Shown: one piece after another, positions 42,721 to 51,413 of the stretch
Numbering within the stretch: the stretch's first letter is position 1
How the letters are laid out: each line of letters starts with the position of its first letter
Source: CAMFLJ01 sp965279255
GTDB lineage: Bacteria > Actinomycetota > Acidimicrobiia > Acidimicrobiales > Acidimicrobilacustridaceae
Reading direction: 5' to 3'
Length of the DNA stretch: 64,000 bases
Assembly: GCA_965279255.1 (NCBI GenBank)
Contig: OZ257146.1
Span: forward strand, 1-64,000
Notes under the pieces: generated by a model
What the model was told of the DNA's origin: nothing
What the model saw: only the letters and a program-made list of their open reading frames with translations
Databases searched by the model: none
Program-made: the position numbers and the translations under genes

Positions 42721-44303
42721 AGCCGCTCCTCGCCCGGCGCGCTTCGAGCGCCCTCCTCGCCGTCGCCCTGGCGGTGGCCTCCCTCGTCCCCCTGTTCGGG
42801 GCGACCGCTCCTGCCGGTGCGGCCCCGGCCGACGGCGTGAGCCTGGCCGTGAACGCCTTCGAGATCACCCGGGCGCGCCTCAGGACCACGGAGGTGGCCG
42901 AGGCCGAGGCCGAGGCCCGACGCGATGCCGCGCAGCAGACGTGGGCCGCCGCCGCGGTCGCGCTCAGCGACGCCGAGGCCGACCAGGCCGACCAGCGCGA
43001 CCGCTACGGCGCGCTCAGCGCCGAGTACTTCGTGCAGCAGGGCTCGGGCGACGCCGACGTCACCGCGTCGATGCGCCTCGCGCTCTCCGGCGGGCGCCAG
43101 AGCCTCGATCGGGCCAACGACGTCGTGCGGGCTGCGACCGAGAAGGTGGCCGACACGCGCGACGCGCTCGATCGGCGTGAGGAGGAGCTGCAGCGCGCCT
43201 CCGGTGACCACGACGCCGCGCTCGCCGCGGCCGCGGGCGCGGGCCATCAGGCCGATCAGGCCCTCGCTGACGCGGGCGCGACCGACCTCCCGGCCGTCGC
43301 CTACCTCGCATATCGCAACGCAGCCGTGGCCACGAGCTCGAGCCGTCCCGGCTGCAACGTCTCCGCCGCCGTGCTGGCGGGCATCGGGCGCATCAGCTCC
43401 GGGCACGGGCGGAACCTGGGCTCGGGCATCGACGAGCTCGGTCGGGTGTCACCCGCGCTGCGCGGACTGCAGGGCCTCCGCACCGCCGACACCGACCAGG
43501 GCGCGGTCGACGGCGATGCCGGTGCCGACCGCGCGGTGGGGCCGATGCAGCTGGCCCCCGCGGTCTGGACCGCCTTCGCTCGAGACGGTGACGGCGACGG
43601 TCGCGCCGACCCCGACGACCTCTACGACGCGGCCCTGACCACGGGTGCCGCCCTGTGCTCGTGGGGCACCCCCCTCGACCGGTTCGACACGCTCGACGCC
43701 GCGGTCGGGGCGCTCCTGGGCGAGGGCCAGCAGTCGACCGTCGTGCTCGGCGCCGCCCGCCGCTACGCCCGCACCGCCGGGCTCGACATGGGCGAGGTGC
43801 CCTCCGACCCCCGGGTCGTCGTCGGCGACGGGAGCATGCAGTTCGACGCCGACGGGGCCCTCCTCGCCGCCGGTGACGTGCAGGGGATGATCGACTGGGC
43901 GATGACTCGCCTGGGCACGCCGTATTCGCAGTGCCTCGGCCCCGACTACCGGCCCCAGGACCCGGTCTGCCCGCCAGGCACCAACCGCTACGGGTCGGGC
44001 TTCTTCGACTGCTCGGGATTCGTGAGCCACGCCTACCGCAGCATCGGCATCGTCGTGCCGGCCACGACCTACGCCATGGAGGCCGACCCCACGTTCATGG
44101 CCACGAAGGTCAGCGACCGCATCGACCTGAAGGTGATGCAGCCGGGCGACGTGTTCCTCATGGACGGCCACACCGGCATGTACGTCGGTGGGGGGATGAT
44201 CGTGCACGCCATCGGCCGGGGCCTCACCTACGAGCCGGTGCCGAGCTGGGTCGCCAACGGCACCATCGCCGTGCTGCGGCCGATCGACCTGCTCGGTCGC
44301 TGA
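42717..44303 (+). CDS. NlpC/P60 peptidoglycan hydrolase with degenerate transglycosylase-like domain
   Basis: The 528-residue secreted protein has a signal peptide (about 1-36), a coiled-coil region (about 50-185) like RipA/CwlO-type hydrolases, a lytic-transglycosylase-like domain (about 212-350) and a C-terminal NlpC/P60 domain. The NlpC/P60 catalytic Cys and His are present (FFDCSGFVSHAYRS, about Cys433; GHTGMYVGGGMIVHAIG). In the middle domain the catalytic Glu of the ESGHGR motif is Ser227 (ISSGHGR), so that domain probably only binds glycan. It would cut peptide stems in the wall. Last gene of the run, overlapping the one before. Confidence 0.88.
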   Translation: MKPLLARRASSALLAVALAVASLVPLFGATAPAGAAPADGVSLAVNAFEITRARLRTTEVAEAEAEARRDAAQQTWAAAAVALSDAEADQADQRDRYGALSAEYFVQQGSGDADVTASMRLALSGGRQSLDRANDVVRAATEKVADTRDALDRREEELQRASGDHDAALAAAAGAGHQADQALADAGATDLPAVAYLAYRNAAVATSSSRPGCNVSAAVLAGIGRISSGHGRNLGSGIDELGRVSPALRGLQGLRTADTDQGAVDGDAGADRAVGPMQLAPAVWTAFARDGDGDGRADPDDLYDAALTTGAALCSWGTPLDRFDTLDAAVGALLGEGQQSTVVLGAARRYARTAGLDMGEVPSDPRVVVGDGSMQFDADGALLAAGDVQGMIDWAMTRLGTPYSQCLGPDYRPQDPVCPPGTNRYGSGFFDCSGFVSHAYRSIGIVVPATTYAMEADPTFMATKVSDRIDLKVMQPGDVFLMDGHTGMYVGGGMIVHAIGRGLTYEPVPSWVANGTIAVLRPIDLLGR

Positions 44304-44325
44304 GGCCTGCGCCGCGGGCCGCCCG

Positions 44326-44331
44326 TATCCT
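44326..44331 (+). promoter_or_regulatory. Candidate leaderless -10 box of the M48 gene
   Basis: TATCCT ends 6 nt before the ATG at 44338; no ribosome-binding site is seen. Confidence 0.45.
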
Positions 44332-44337
44332 CCGGGC

Positions 44338-45528
44338 ATGACCGGTCGGGGGCCTTCGGTGTGGCGGCCCACGCCGGCCGATCCCGACGAGCTGTTCGCG
44401 GCTGACGAGCTCGACCGGGCCCGCCGGTACCAGCACCCGCTGCGGCGCATGCGGGCGGTGCGCCTCGTAGGCGGGCTGGCGATCACCGGCGGGTTCGTGG
44501 TCCTCGAGGTGGGGCCCCGCCTCGTCGACGGCCTGGGCCTCGACGCCTGGGTGGTGCAGCTGCTGGTGGTGTTCGCCGCCCTCGAGCTGGCCCGGCTCGT
44601 GGTCGACGTGCCCCTCGACGCGTGGGTCGACCTCCGTCACGACCGGCGATGGGGCCTCTCGACCCAGACCGGCCGAGGCCTCGCCGCAGACGAGGTCAAG
44701 AGCGTGCTGCTGTCATTCGTCGTCGGCTCGGCGTTGCTCGTGCCGGTCTACGCCCTGGTGCGCTCGACGGAGTGGTGGTGGTTGTGGGCGTGGCTGCTCG
44801 TCGTCGCGTTCGCGCTGGTCGCCGGTCTGCTGTTCCCGGTGCTGATCTCGCCGCTGTTCAACCGGTTCGAGCCGCTGGGGGAGGGCGACCTGCTCGACCG
44901 CGTGCACCGGGTGGCGGCCCTCGCCGGGGTCGCGGTCGCTCGTGTGGAGGTGGCCGACGAGAGCCGCCGGTCGACCCGCGACAACGCCTACGTCGCCGGG
45001 TTGGGCCCGACCCGCCGGGTGGTGCTCTACGACACGCTGCTCGACACGCCTCCCGAGCTGGTCGAGCAGGTGGTCGCCCACGAGCTGGGCCACGTGCGCC
45101 GCCACCACCTGCGCCGCCAGCTGCCGGTGCTGGCCGCGGTCTCGTTCGTCGTGCTGGCGGCCCTCGGGCTGCTCACCCGCTGGACCGGGCTGTTCGAGGC
45201 GTTCGGGCTCGACGGGCCCGGCGACCCGGCCGGGCTGCCCCTCGCCGTGCTGGCGGTCGAGGCCGCCGGCGCCGTGGTCGGCCCGGTCACCGCCTGGGTG
45301 TCACGGGCCTTCGAGCGCGAGGCCGACCGCGAGGCGCTCGACCTGCTCGGCCGCCCCGACCTGGTCGAGGCGATGCTGCGGCGCCTGCACGTGAACAACC
45401 TGGCCGACCTCGACCCGGGCCCGGTCGCCCGGCTGTCGATGGGCCACCCGCCGGCGGCCGAGCGCATCGCCTTCGCCCGGGCGTGGTCGGGTGCTGCGGG
45501 AGACGCGCCGGCTCAGGCCGAGCGGTAG
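44338..45528 (+). CDS. M48-family membrane metallopeptidase (Ste24-like)
   Basis: The 396-residue protein has several membrane spans and an intact zinc motif HELGH at about residue 248 (VVAHELGHVRRHH), with the third ligand region FEREADREALDLLG about 80 residues later. It resembles CAAX prenyl protease 1 (Ste24) and bacterial M48A membrane proteases, which process or clear membrane proteins. The stop lies 16 bp inside the end of the convergent galE gene. Substrate unknown. Confidence 0.93.
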   Translation: MTGRGPSVWRPTPADPDELFAADELDRARRYQHPLRRMRAVRLVGGLAITGGFVVLEVGPRLVDGLGLDAWVVQLLVVFAALELARLVVDVPLDAWVDLRHDRRWGLSTQTGRGLAADEVKSVLLSFVVGSALLVPVYALVRSTEWWWLWAWLLVVAFALVAGLLFPVLISPLFNRFEPLGEGDLLDRVHRVAALAGVAVARVEVADESRRSTRDNAYVAGLGPTRRVVLYDTLLDTPPELVEQVVAHELGHVRRHHLRRQLPVLAAVSFVVLAALGLLTRWTGLFEAFGLDGPGDPAGLPLAVLAVEAAGAVVGPVTAWVSRAFEREADREALDLLGRPDLVEAMLRRLHVNNLADLDPGPVARLSMGHPPAAERIAFARAWSGAAGDAPAQAER

Positions 45529-46544
45529 CCGTCGGGGTTGCCCGACTGCCAGCGCCAGGCGTCGGCGCACATCTCCTCCATGCTGCGACGGGCCGACCAG
45601 CCCAGCAGCTCGGCGGCGAGCGACGCGTCGGCGTAGGACTCGGGCACGTCGCCCGTGCGACGGGGGCCTATGCGGTGGGGGAGGGGGTGGCCCACCGCGG
45701 CGGAGGCGGCGGCCACGACCTCGAGCACCGACGAGCCCGAGCCGGTGCCGAGGTTGATCGCCCGGCACCCCGGCAGCTCGTCGATGCGCTCGATGGCGGC
45801 CAGGTGCCCGTCGGCGAGGTCCATCACGTGGATGTAGTCGCGGATGCAGGTGCCGTCGGGGGTGGGGTAGTCGTCGCCGAAGATCACCAGCTCGTCGCGG
45901 CGACCGACCGCCACCTGCATCACGAACGGCATGAGGTTGTTGGGGATGCCGTTGGGGTCCTCGCCGATGGCGCCGCTGGGGTGGGCGCCCACCGGGTTGA
46001 AGTAGCGGAGCAGCACCACGTGCCAGTCGGGCGAGGACCCGGCGACGTCGTCGAGCAGCAGCTCGATGACCTGCTTGGTGCGGCCGTAGGGGTTGGTGGC
46101 ACCGATGGGGGCCGACTCGTCGATCGGCACTCGCTCGGGCTCGCCGTAGACGGTGGCCGACGAAGAGAACACGACCTTGCGCACGTCGTGGCGCTCGAGC
46201 ACCTCGAGCAGCGCCATCGTGCCCCCGACGTTGACGTCCCAGTAGCGCAGCGGCTGGGTGACCGACTCGCCCACCGCCTTCAGCCCGGCGAAGTGGATGA
46301 CGCTGTCGATCCCGGCGCCGGCCACGACCCGGTCGAGGGCCTCGACGTCGCGCAGGTCGACCCGGTGGAAGGTGAGGTCGCCGTCGACGATGCCCCGCAC
46401 CCGCTCGAGGGAGGTCTCGGTGGAGTTCGAGAGGTCGTCGACCACGATCACCCGGTGGCCGGCCTCGAGGAGGGCGACGCAGGTGTGGGTGCCGATGTAG
46501 CCGGCGCCACCGGTGAGCAGGACGGTGGAGGAGGGACGGGACAT
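45513..46544 (-). CDS. galE: UDP-glucose 4-epimerase
   Basis: The 343-residue SDR enzyme interconverts UDP-glucose and UDP-galactose. It has the GGAGYIGTH cofactor motif near the N-terminus, the catalytic Ser/Thr region SSSATVYGEP and the YxxxK pair in NPYGRTK. The C-terminal substrate region (RAINLGTGSGSSVLEV) is typical. The ATG at 46544 has CAGGCT 7 nt upstream. It is convergent with the M48 gene (16-bp overlap) and divergent from pstS. It supplies galactose for cell-wall polysaccharide. Confidence 0.96.
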   Translation of the reverse strand: MSRPSSTVLLTGGAGYIGTHTCVALLEAGHRVIVVDDLSNSTETSLERVRGIVDGDLTFHRVDLRDVEALDRVVAGAGIDSVIHFAGLKAVGESVTQPLRYWDVNVGGTMALLEVLERHDVRKVVFSSSATVYGEPERVPIDESAPIGATNPYGRTKQVIELLLDDVAGSSPDWHVVLLRYFNPVGAHPSGAIGEDPNGIPNNLMPFVMQVAVGRRDELVIFGDDYPTPDGTCIRDYIHVMDLADGHLAAIERIDELPGCRAINLGTGSGSSVLEVVAAASAAVGHPLPHRIGPRRTGDVPESYADASLAAELLGWSARRSMEEMCADAWRWQSGNPDGYRSA

Positions 46545-46636
46545 GGCTTCGAGCCTGCCATCCCGGGCACCTGCGGTGGGACCGGATCACCCGCTCCAGG
46601 CGGCTCCGACCGGTCGATCGGCGCCCGCACCCGGAT

Positions 46637-46669
46637 GTTCCCGTCTCGTTCACCTCTGGTTCACCTGAC
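46637..46669 (+). promoter_or_regulatory. Three tandem PHO-box repeats upstream of pstS
   Basis: Three consecutive 11-bp units, GTTCCCGTCTC, GTTCACCTCTG and GTTCACCTGAC, match the direct-repeat PHO box bound by PhoP in Streptomyces and relatives (core GTTCACC). They lie 125 to 93 bp before the pstS start, upstream of the TACGGT -10 candidate. The phoR-phoP pair is encoded at the end of the same locus. Confidence 0.85.
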
Positions 46670-46696
46670 GCGCAGGGCGATTCAACCTCCGCTCCC

Positions 46697-46702
46697 TACG
46701 GT
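46697..46702 (+). promoter_or_regulatory. -10 candidate of pstS
   Basis: TACGGT lies 27 bp after the PHO box. It would give a leader of roughly 50 nt before the pstS start, consistent with the ribosome-binding site there. Confidence 0.4.
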
Positions 46703-46761
46703 GCCCCCTGGCGAGGCCAGAGGGTCTCCGCCGAATCCGTCTTTTTCAGGGAGAGACCATC

Positions 46762-47862
46762 TTGCGTTCAACGAAGCGGCGCCTCGTCTGGCTGTTCGCC
46801 CTCCTCGCCTCCGCCGGCCTCGTCGCCGGTGCCTGTGGCAGCAGCAGCAGCGACAGCAGCACGACCACCACCAAGGCCGCCGGCGGCGGCGCCACCGCGG
46901 ACTTCGACTACGAAGCGCTGAGCGGCACGATCAACGGCTCGGGCGCCACCTTCCCGAAGTCGTTCTACGAGGAGGCGATCGGCGCCTTCCAGGAGGTCGC
47001 CCCGAACCTCACCGTGAACTACAACGGCGTCGGCTCCGGCCAGGGCAAGAAGGACCTCGCCGCCGGCACCTCCGACTGGGCCGGCTCTGACAGCCTGGTG
47101 AAGGACGACGAGAAGGCCACCTTCAAGGGGCCGTTCCTCTACTTCCCGACCGTCGCCGCCCCCATCACGGTGTCGTACAACCTGAGCGGCGTCTCCGAGC
47201 TCAAGCTCTCGCCCGAGACCCTCGCCAAGATCTTCACCGGCACCATCACCACCTGGAACGACCCGGCCATCGCCGCCGACAACTCCGGTGTGACCCTTCC
47301 CAGCACCGCCATCACCGTGGCCGTGCGCTCCGACGGTTCGGGCACCACCTCGAACTTCTCGAAGTACCTGAAGGCCGCCGCCCCGGCGGAGTTCACCCTC
47401 GAGGCCGGTGACACCGTCGCCTGGCCGAAGTCGACCGCCGGCAAGGGCAACGCCGGTGTGGCCCAGATCGTCAAGGACACCCCTGGCGCCATCGGCTACG
47501 TCGACCTCTCCGACGCCAAGGCATCGGGCCTCACCTTCGCCTCGATCAAGAACAAGGACGGCCAGTTCGTCCAGCCCACGCTGGACGGGGCCACCGCCGC
47601 CCTGGCCAACGCCGAGGTGAAGGCCGACCTGACCTACAGCGCCCTCAACACCGCCGGCGCCGAGGCCTACCCGATCACCGCCAGCACCTACGTGCTCGTG
47701 TACACGACGATCTCCGACGCCACCAAGGCCCAGGCGATCCGTGGTTGGCTGACGTACCTTCTGACCGAGGGCCAGTCCCTCGCCCCGGACGTGGACTTCG
47801 CTCCGCTGCCCGAGGCGATCCAGGCCAAGGCCCTCTCCCAGATCAGCCAGATCCAGGGCTAG
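46762..47862 (+). CDS. pstS: Phosphate-binding lipoprotein PstS
   Basis: This 366-residue lipoprotein starts at TTG (46762) with CAGGGAGAG upstream. The lipobox is LVAGAC with Cys25, followed by a Ser/Thr-rich spacer. Phosphate-contact motifs are present: NGSGATFPKSF, GVGSGQGKKDL, DWAGSDSLV and SDGSGTTSNF. It captures phosphate outside the membrane for PstCAB. It heads the canonical pst locus under the PHO box. A different PstS type, anchored at its C-terminus, is at 28494. Confidence 0.97.
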   Translation: MRSTKRRLVWLFALLASAGLVAGACGSSSSDSSTTTTKAAGGGATADFDYEALSGTINGSGATFPKSFYEEAIGAFQEVAPNLTVNYNGVGSGQGKKDLAAGTSDWAGSDSLVKDDEKATFKGPFLYFPTVAAPITVSYNLSGVSELKLSPETLAKIFTGTITTWNDPAIAADNSGVTLPSTAITVAVRSDGSGTTSNFSKYLKAAAPAEFTLEAGDTVAWPKSTAGKGNAGVAQIVKDTPGAIGYVDLSDAKASGLTFASIKNKDGQFVQPTLDGATAALANAEVKADLTYSALNTAGAEAYPITASTYVLVYTTISDATKAQAIRGWLTYLLTEGQSLAPDVDFAPLPEAIQAKALSQISQIQG

Positions 47863-47895
47863 TCCCACCCCACCCTCAGGACGACGACGGCACAC

Positions 47896-48894
47896 ATGGC
47901 GCCACCCTCGATCGACGAGCTCGACGCCCCCCGGGTCACCCCGGGGGGCGAGGGCTCCGCGCTCCTCGGCTCCGGCTCCGGCCGGCGCGGGGACACCATC
48001 TTCAAGGGGGTGGCGCTTGCCGCCGGCCTCACCGTGCTGGCCGTCCTGGCGCTCATCGCCTGGTCGACCACCAAGGAAGCCTGGCCCGCGTTCAAGGACC
48101 AGGGCCTGTCGTTCATCACCTCCGACGTCTGGATCCCGTCGGAGGGGAAGTACGGGGCGCTCGCCTTCATCTGGGGCACGCTCCTCTCCTCCGTCATCGC
48201 CCTGGTGCTCGCCGTGCCGGTGAGCCTGGGCATCGCCCTCTACGCCAACGAGGCAGCCCCCAAGCGCATGCGCAAGTGGGTCGTCTACGTGATGGACCTC
48301 CTCGCCGCCATCCCCTCGGTGGTCTACGGCCTCTGGGGTGTGCTGGTGCTCGCCCCCGCCATCCAGCCCGTCTACAAGTCGATCAGCGGGGCCGTCGGCG
48401 ACGTGCCCGTGCTGGGCTGGTTCTTCAACGGCGACAGCGGCCGCAGCTTCATGACCGCCGGCATCATCCTCGCCGTGATGATCACCCCGATCGTCACCTC
48501 GCTCAGCCGTGAGGTGATCGCCACGGTGCCGCCCGCCCAGCGCGAGGCGGCCTACGGCATGGGCGCCACCCGCTGGGAGATGATCCGCGCCGCCGTGCTC
48601 CCGTGGAGCCGCGGCGGCATCACCGGCGCGGTGATGCTCGGCCTCGGGCGGGCCATGGGCGAGACCATCGCCGTGGCCCTGGTGATCGGCTCCCAGGCGC
48701 AGATCACCACCCACCTGTTCGAGCCCGGCGACTCCATGGCCGGTGTCATCGTCAACCAGTTCGGTGAGGCCTCGGGCATCGGCCGGTCGGCCCTCATCGG
48801 CCTCGGCGTGGTGCTGTTCGTGATCACCATCATCGTGAACGTGTCGGCCCGCTCGATCGTGGGCCGCTTCGACCGCCGGATGCAGGGGGCCTGA
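47896..48894 (+). CDS. pstC: Phosphate ABC transporter permease PstC
   Basis: The 332-residue permease has about six membrane spans after a 35-residue polar N-terminus. It shows AIPSVVYGLWGVLVL, the coupling segment REAAYGMGATRWEMIRA and GLGRAMGETIAVALVIG. It is the first membrane subunit of the canonical system, 33 bp after pstS; pstA starts at its stop codon (TGATG). ATG start at 47896. Confidence 0.96.
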   Translation: MAPPSIDELDAPRVTPGGEGSALLGSGSGRRGDTIFKGVALAAGLTVLAVLALIAWSTTKEAWPAFKDQGLSFITSDVWIPSEGKYGALAFIWGTLLSSVIALVLAVPVSLGIALYANEAAPKRMRKWVVYVMDLLAAIPSVVYGLWGVLVLAPAIQPVYKSISGAVGDVPVLGWFFNGDSGRSFMTAGIILAVMITPIVTSLSREVIATVPPAQREAAYGMGATRWEMIRAAVLPWSRGGITGAVMLGLGRAMGETIAVALVIGSQAQITTHLFEPGDSMAGVIVNQFGEASGIGRSALIGLGVVLFVITIIVNVSARSIVGRFDRRMQGA

Positions 48895-49802
48895 TGAGCG
48901 ACCTCTCGTTCGACCAGGAAGCCGACCGTCTCCTCCTCGAGGCCACCACCAGCCGGTCGCGGCGGGTCAAGAACCAGCTCGCCACCGCCTGGATGACCGG
49001 CGCGCTGGTCGTGGCCGTCGTGCCCCTCGCCATCATCCTCGGGTACGTCATCGTCAAGGGTGCCAGTGCGATCAACGTCGACTGGTTCACCAAGGACCTG
49101 CCCGCCGTCACCCGCAAGGCCGGTGGCGGCATGGGCCCCGCCATCGTCGGCACCCTTCTCATCACCTTCGGGGCCGCGATCATGGCCGTCCCCCTCGGCA
49201 TCCTCGGCGCCATCTACCTCCACGAGTACGGAGGCTCGGGTCGGCTGGCCGGGCTCATCCGGTTCATGGCCGACGTCATGACCGGCGTGCCCTCCATCGT
49301 CATGGGCCTGTTCATCTACACGATCTTCACCCTGCGGTTCGGGCTCATGGGCTTCGGCGGCTCGCTGGCGCTGGCCTGCCTCATGCTGCCGATCGTCATC
49401 CGCTCCACCGAGGTGATGTTGAAGCTCGTCCCCGACGAGCTGCGCCAGGCCAGCTACGCCCTCGGCAACCGCAAGTGGCGCACCGTCGTCAGCGTGGTGC
49501 TGCCCGCCTCCTTCGGCGGCATCACCTCGGGCGTCATGCTCGCCATCGCCCGCGCCGCCGGCGAGACCGCTCCGCTGGTGTTCGTCACCGGCGCTCTCGG
49601 TGCCCGCAAGCTCAACACCGACCTCTTCGACGGCCCGATGACCGCGCTGTCGGTGCAGATCTTCGGCAATGCCTCGCAGCCGTTCCCCGCCGCCCAGACC
49701 CGTGCCTGGGGTGCCGCCCTCACCCTGATCGCCATCGTCTTCGTCTTCACGATCTTCGCCCGGGTGGTCTCGGCGAGGGTCGCCCGCAAGCACAACGCCT
49801 GA
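48894..49802 (+). CDS. pstA: Phosphate ABC transporter permease PstA
   Basis: The 302-residue permease has about six membrane spans, VPSIVMGLFIYTIF, the coupling segment RQASYALGNRKWRTVVS and IARAAGETAPLVFVTGA. Normal length, unlike the extended copy at 27163. The ATG overlaps the pstC stop by one base, implying coupled translation. Confidence 0.96.
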   Translation: MSDLSFDQEADRLLLEATTSRSRRVKNQLATAWMTGALVVAVVPLAIILGYVIVKGASAINVDWFTKDLPAVTRKAGGGMGPAIVGTLLITFGAAIMAVPLGILGAIYLHEYGGSGRLAGLIRFMADVMTGVPSIVMGLFIYTIFTLRFGLMGFGGSLALACLMLPIVIRSTEVMLKLVPDELRQASYALGNRKWRTVVSVVLPASFGGITSGVMLAIARAAGETAPLVFVTGALGARKLNTDLFDGPMTALSVQIFGNASQPFPAAQTRAWGAALTLIAIVFVFTIFARVVSARVARKHNA

Positions 49803-49808
49803 GACCCC

Positions 49809-49814
49809 TAGCCT
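49809..49814 (+). promoter_or_regulatory. Possible internal promoter for pstB
   Basis: TAGCCT ends 7 nt before an in-frame GTG at 49822, which would give a leaderless pstB with 13 extra residues. This could let pstB-phoU-phoR-phoP be expressed apart from pstSCA. Confidence 0.4.
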
Positions 49815-49860
49815 TCGCCCCGTGACCGCTGAACCGTCCCCCGATCCAGAGGACCCCGCG

Positions 49861-50712
49861 ATGTCGTTCGACACGACCACCCCCGCTCCCCCCGTCGACG
49901 CTCCTGCCGTCGAGCCCCAGGCCGCGCCTGCGGCCAAGGTCGTCTTCGACGTCCAGGACCTCAACGTGTTCTACGGCGCGTTCAAGGCCGTCCGCGACGT
50001 CAACCTCCAGATCCACCAGCACGAGATCACCGCGTTCATCGGCCCGTCGGGCTGCGGCAAGTCCACCGTGCTGCGCTGCTTCGACCGCATGAACGACCTC
50101 ATCGAGTCGGCGCGCGTCGACGGCAAGGTCATGTACCACGGGGTCGATCTCTACGACCCCCGCATCGACCCGGTCGAGGTGCGCAAGCGCATCGGCATGG
50201 TGTTCCAGAAGCCGAACCCGTTCCCGAAGTCGATCTACGACAACATCGCCTTCGGGCCCCGCCTCGCCGGGCTCAAGGACGACCTCGACGACCGGGTCGA
50301 GAAGGCCCTGCGCCAGGCCGCGCTGTGGGACGAGGTCAAGGACCGGCTCAAGAAGTCGGCGATGGGCCTCTCCGGTGGCCAGCAGCAGCGCCTCTGCATC
50401 GCCCGCGCCATCGCGGTGCAGCCCGAGGTCGTGCTGATGGACGAGCCGTGCTCGGCGCTCGACCCCATCGCCACCGCCCGCATCGAGGACCTGATGCAGG
50501 AGATCAAGTCGGAGTACACGATCCTGATCGTGACCCACAACATGCAGCAGGCGGCCCGCGTCAGCGACCGCACCGCCTTCTTCACCACCGAGGTCAACCC
50601 CGACGGCGACCACCGCACGGGCGTGCTCGTCGAGTACGACGCCACCGACAAGATGTTCTCGGCGCCGTCCGACGAGCGGACGGAGAACTATGTCACCGGC
50701 CGATTCGGCTGA
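49861..50712 (+). CDS. pstB: Phosphate ABC transporter ATPase PstB
   Basis: The 283-residue ATPase has Walker A GPSGCGKST (about 61-69), FQKPNPFPKSIYDNIAFG, the LSGGQQQRLCIARAI signature, LLMDEPCSALD Walker B and THNMQQAARVSD. It energises phosphate uptake. Two starts are possible: ATG 49861 with AGAGGA upstream (used here) or GTG 49822 with a -10 box 7 nt upstream. The stop lies 23 bp inside phoU. Confidence 0.95.
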   Translation: MSFDTTTPAPPVDAPAVEPQAAPAAKVVFDVQDLNVFYGAFKAVRDVNLQIHQHEITAFIGPSGCGKSTVLRCFDRMNDLIESARVDGKVMYHGVDLYDPRIDPVEVRKRIGMVFQKPNPFPKSIYDNIAFGPRLAGLKDDLDDRVEKALRQAALWDEVKDRLKKSAMGLSGGQQQRLCIARAIAVQPEVVLMDEPCSALDPIATARIEDLMQEIKSEYTILIVTHNMQQAARVSDRTAFFTTEVNPDGDHRTGVLVEYDATDKMFSAPSDERTENYVTGRFG

Positions 50713-51379
50713 CGGCGGACCGCTCCGCCACCAGTACACCGCCGAGCTGGAGCAGCTGGCGCTCCAGGTCGAGATGATGGGCGTGCTCGTCGACCAGAAC
50801 CTCGAGCGCATGCGCGAGGTCCTGGCCACGGGCTCGGAGAGCGTGGCCCTCGAGGCCATCACCACCGACGACCGCATCGACGCCATGAACGTGTCGTTGA
50901 TGGAGCGCTGCTACGAGCTGCTCCGTCGTGAGGCCCCGGTGGCCTCCGACCTGCGCCTCATCGTCTCGGTGCTGCGGGTCACGCCCGAGCTCGAGCGCAT
51001 CGGCGACCTCGCCCTCCGGGTGGTCAAGACCTACCCCGACCATGCGCTGCTGCGGTCGGTGCCCCGCGCCTTCGACGTGCTGCAGACCATGGCCGACCAC
51101 GCCGTCGACCGCTACCGCGACGCGCTGCGGGCCTGGTCGGCCCTCGACCTCGACGTCGCCAACCGCGCCGCGGCCGAGACGCCCGCCGGGCTGGCCACCA
51201 GCCAGCTCGTCGAGGCGCTCCTCGCCTACGACGGTCCCGACGGCGTTGCCGTCACCCTCCGTACGATGGTGGCGGGCCAGGCCCTCGACCGCATCGCCGA
51301 CCATGCCGCTGTCCTCGGAGCGCGGGTGCGCTACCTGATCACCGGCGATCCCGATCACCTCGCCGCCGAGGTGCGCTGA
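50690..51379 (+). CDS. phoU: PhoU-family regulator, first copy
   Basis: The 229-residue all-helical protein has two PhoU repeats; the metal-site signatures appear as MNVSLMERCYELLRREAP with TPELERIGDLALRV and, in the second half, ALDRIADHAAVLGARVRYL. PhoU links the Pst transporter to the PhoR kinase and shuts the Pho response off when phosphate is plentiful. The ATG at 50690 overlaps pstB by 23 bp. Confidence 0.93.
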   Translation: MSPADSADGGPLRHQYTAELEQLALQVEMMGVLVDQNLERMREVLATGSESVALEAITTDDRIDAMNVSLMERCYELLRREAPVASDLRLIVSVLRVTPELERIGDLALRVVKTYPDHALLRSVPRAFDVLQTMADHAVDRYRDALRAWSALDLDVANRAAAETPAGLATSQLVEALLAYDGPDGVAVTLRTMVAGQALDRIADHAAVLGARVRYLITGDPDHLAAEVR

Positions 51380-51413
51380 GGTGGTGACGGTCCCCTCAGC
51401 GACTGGAGAACCG

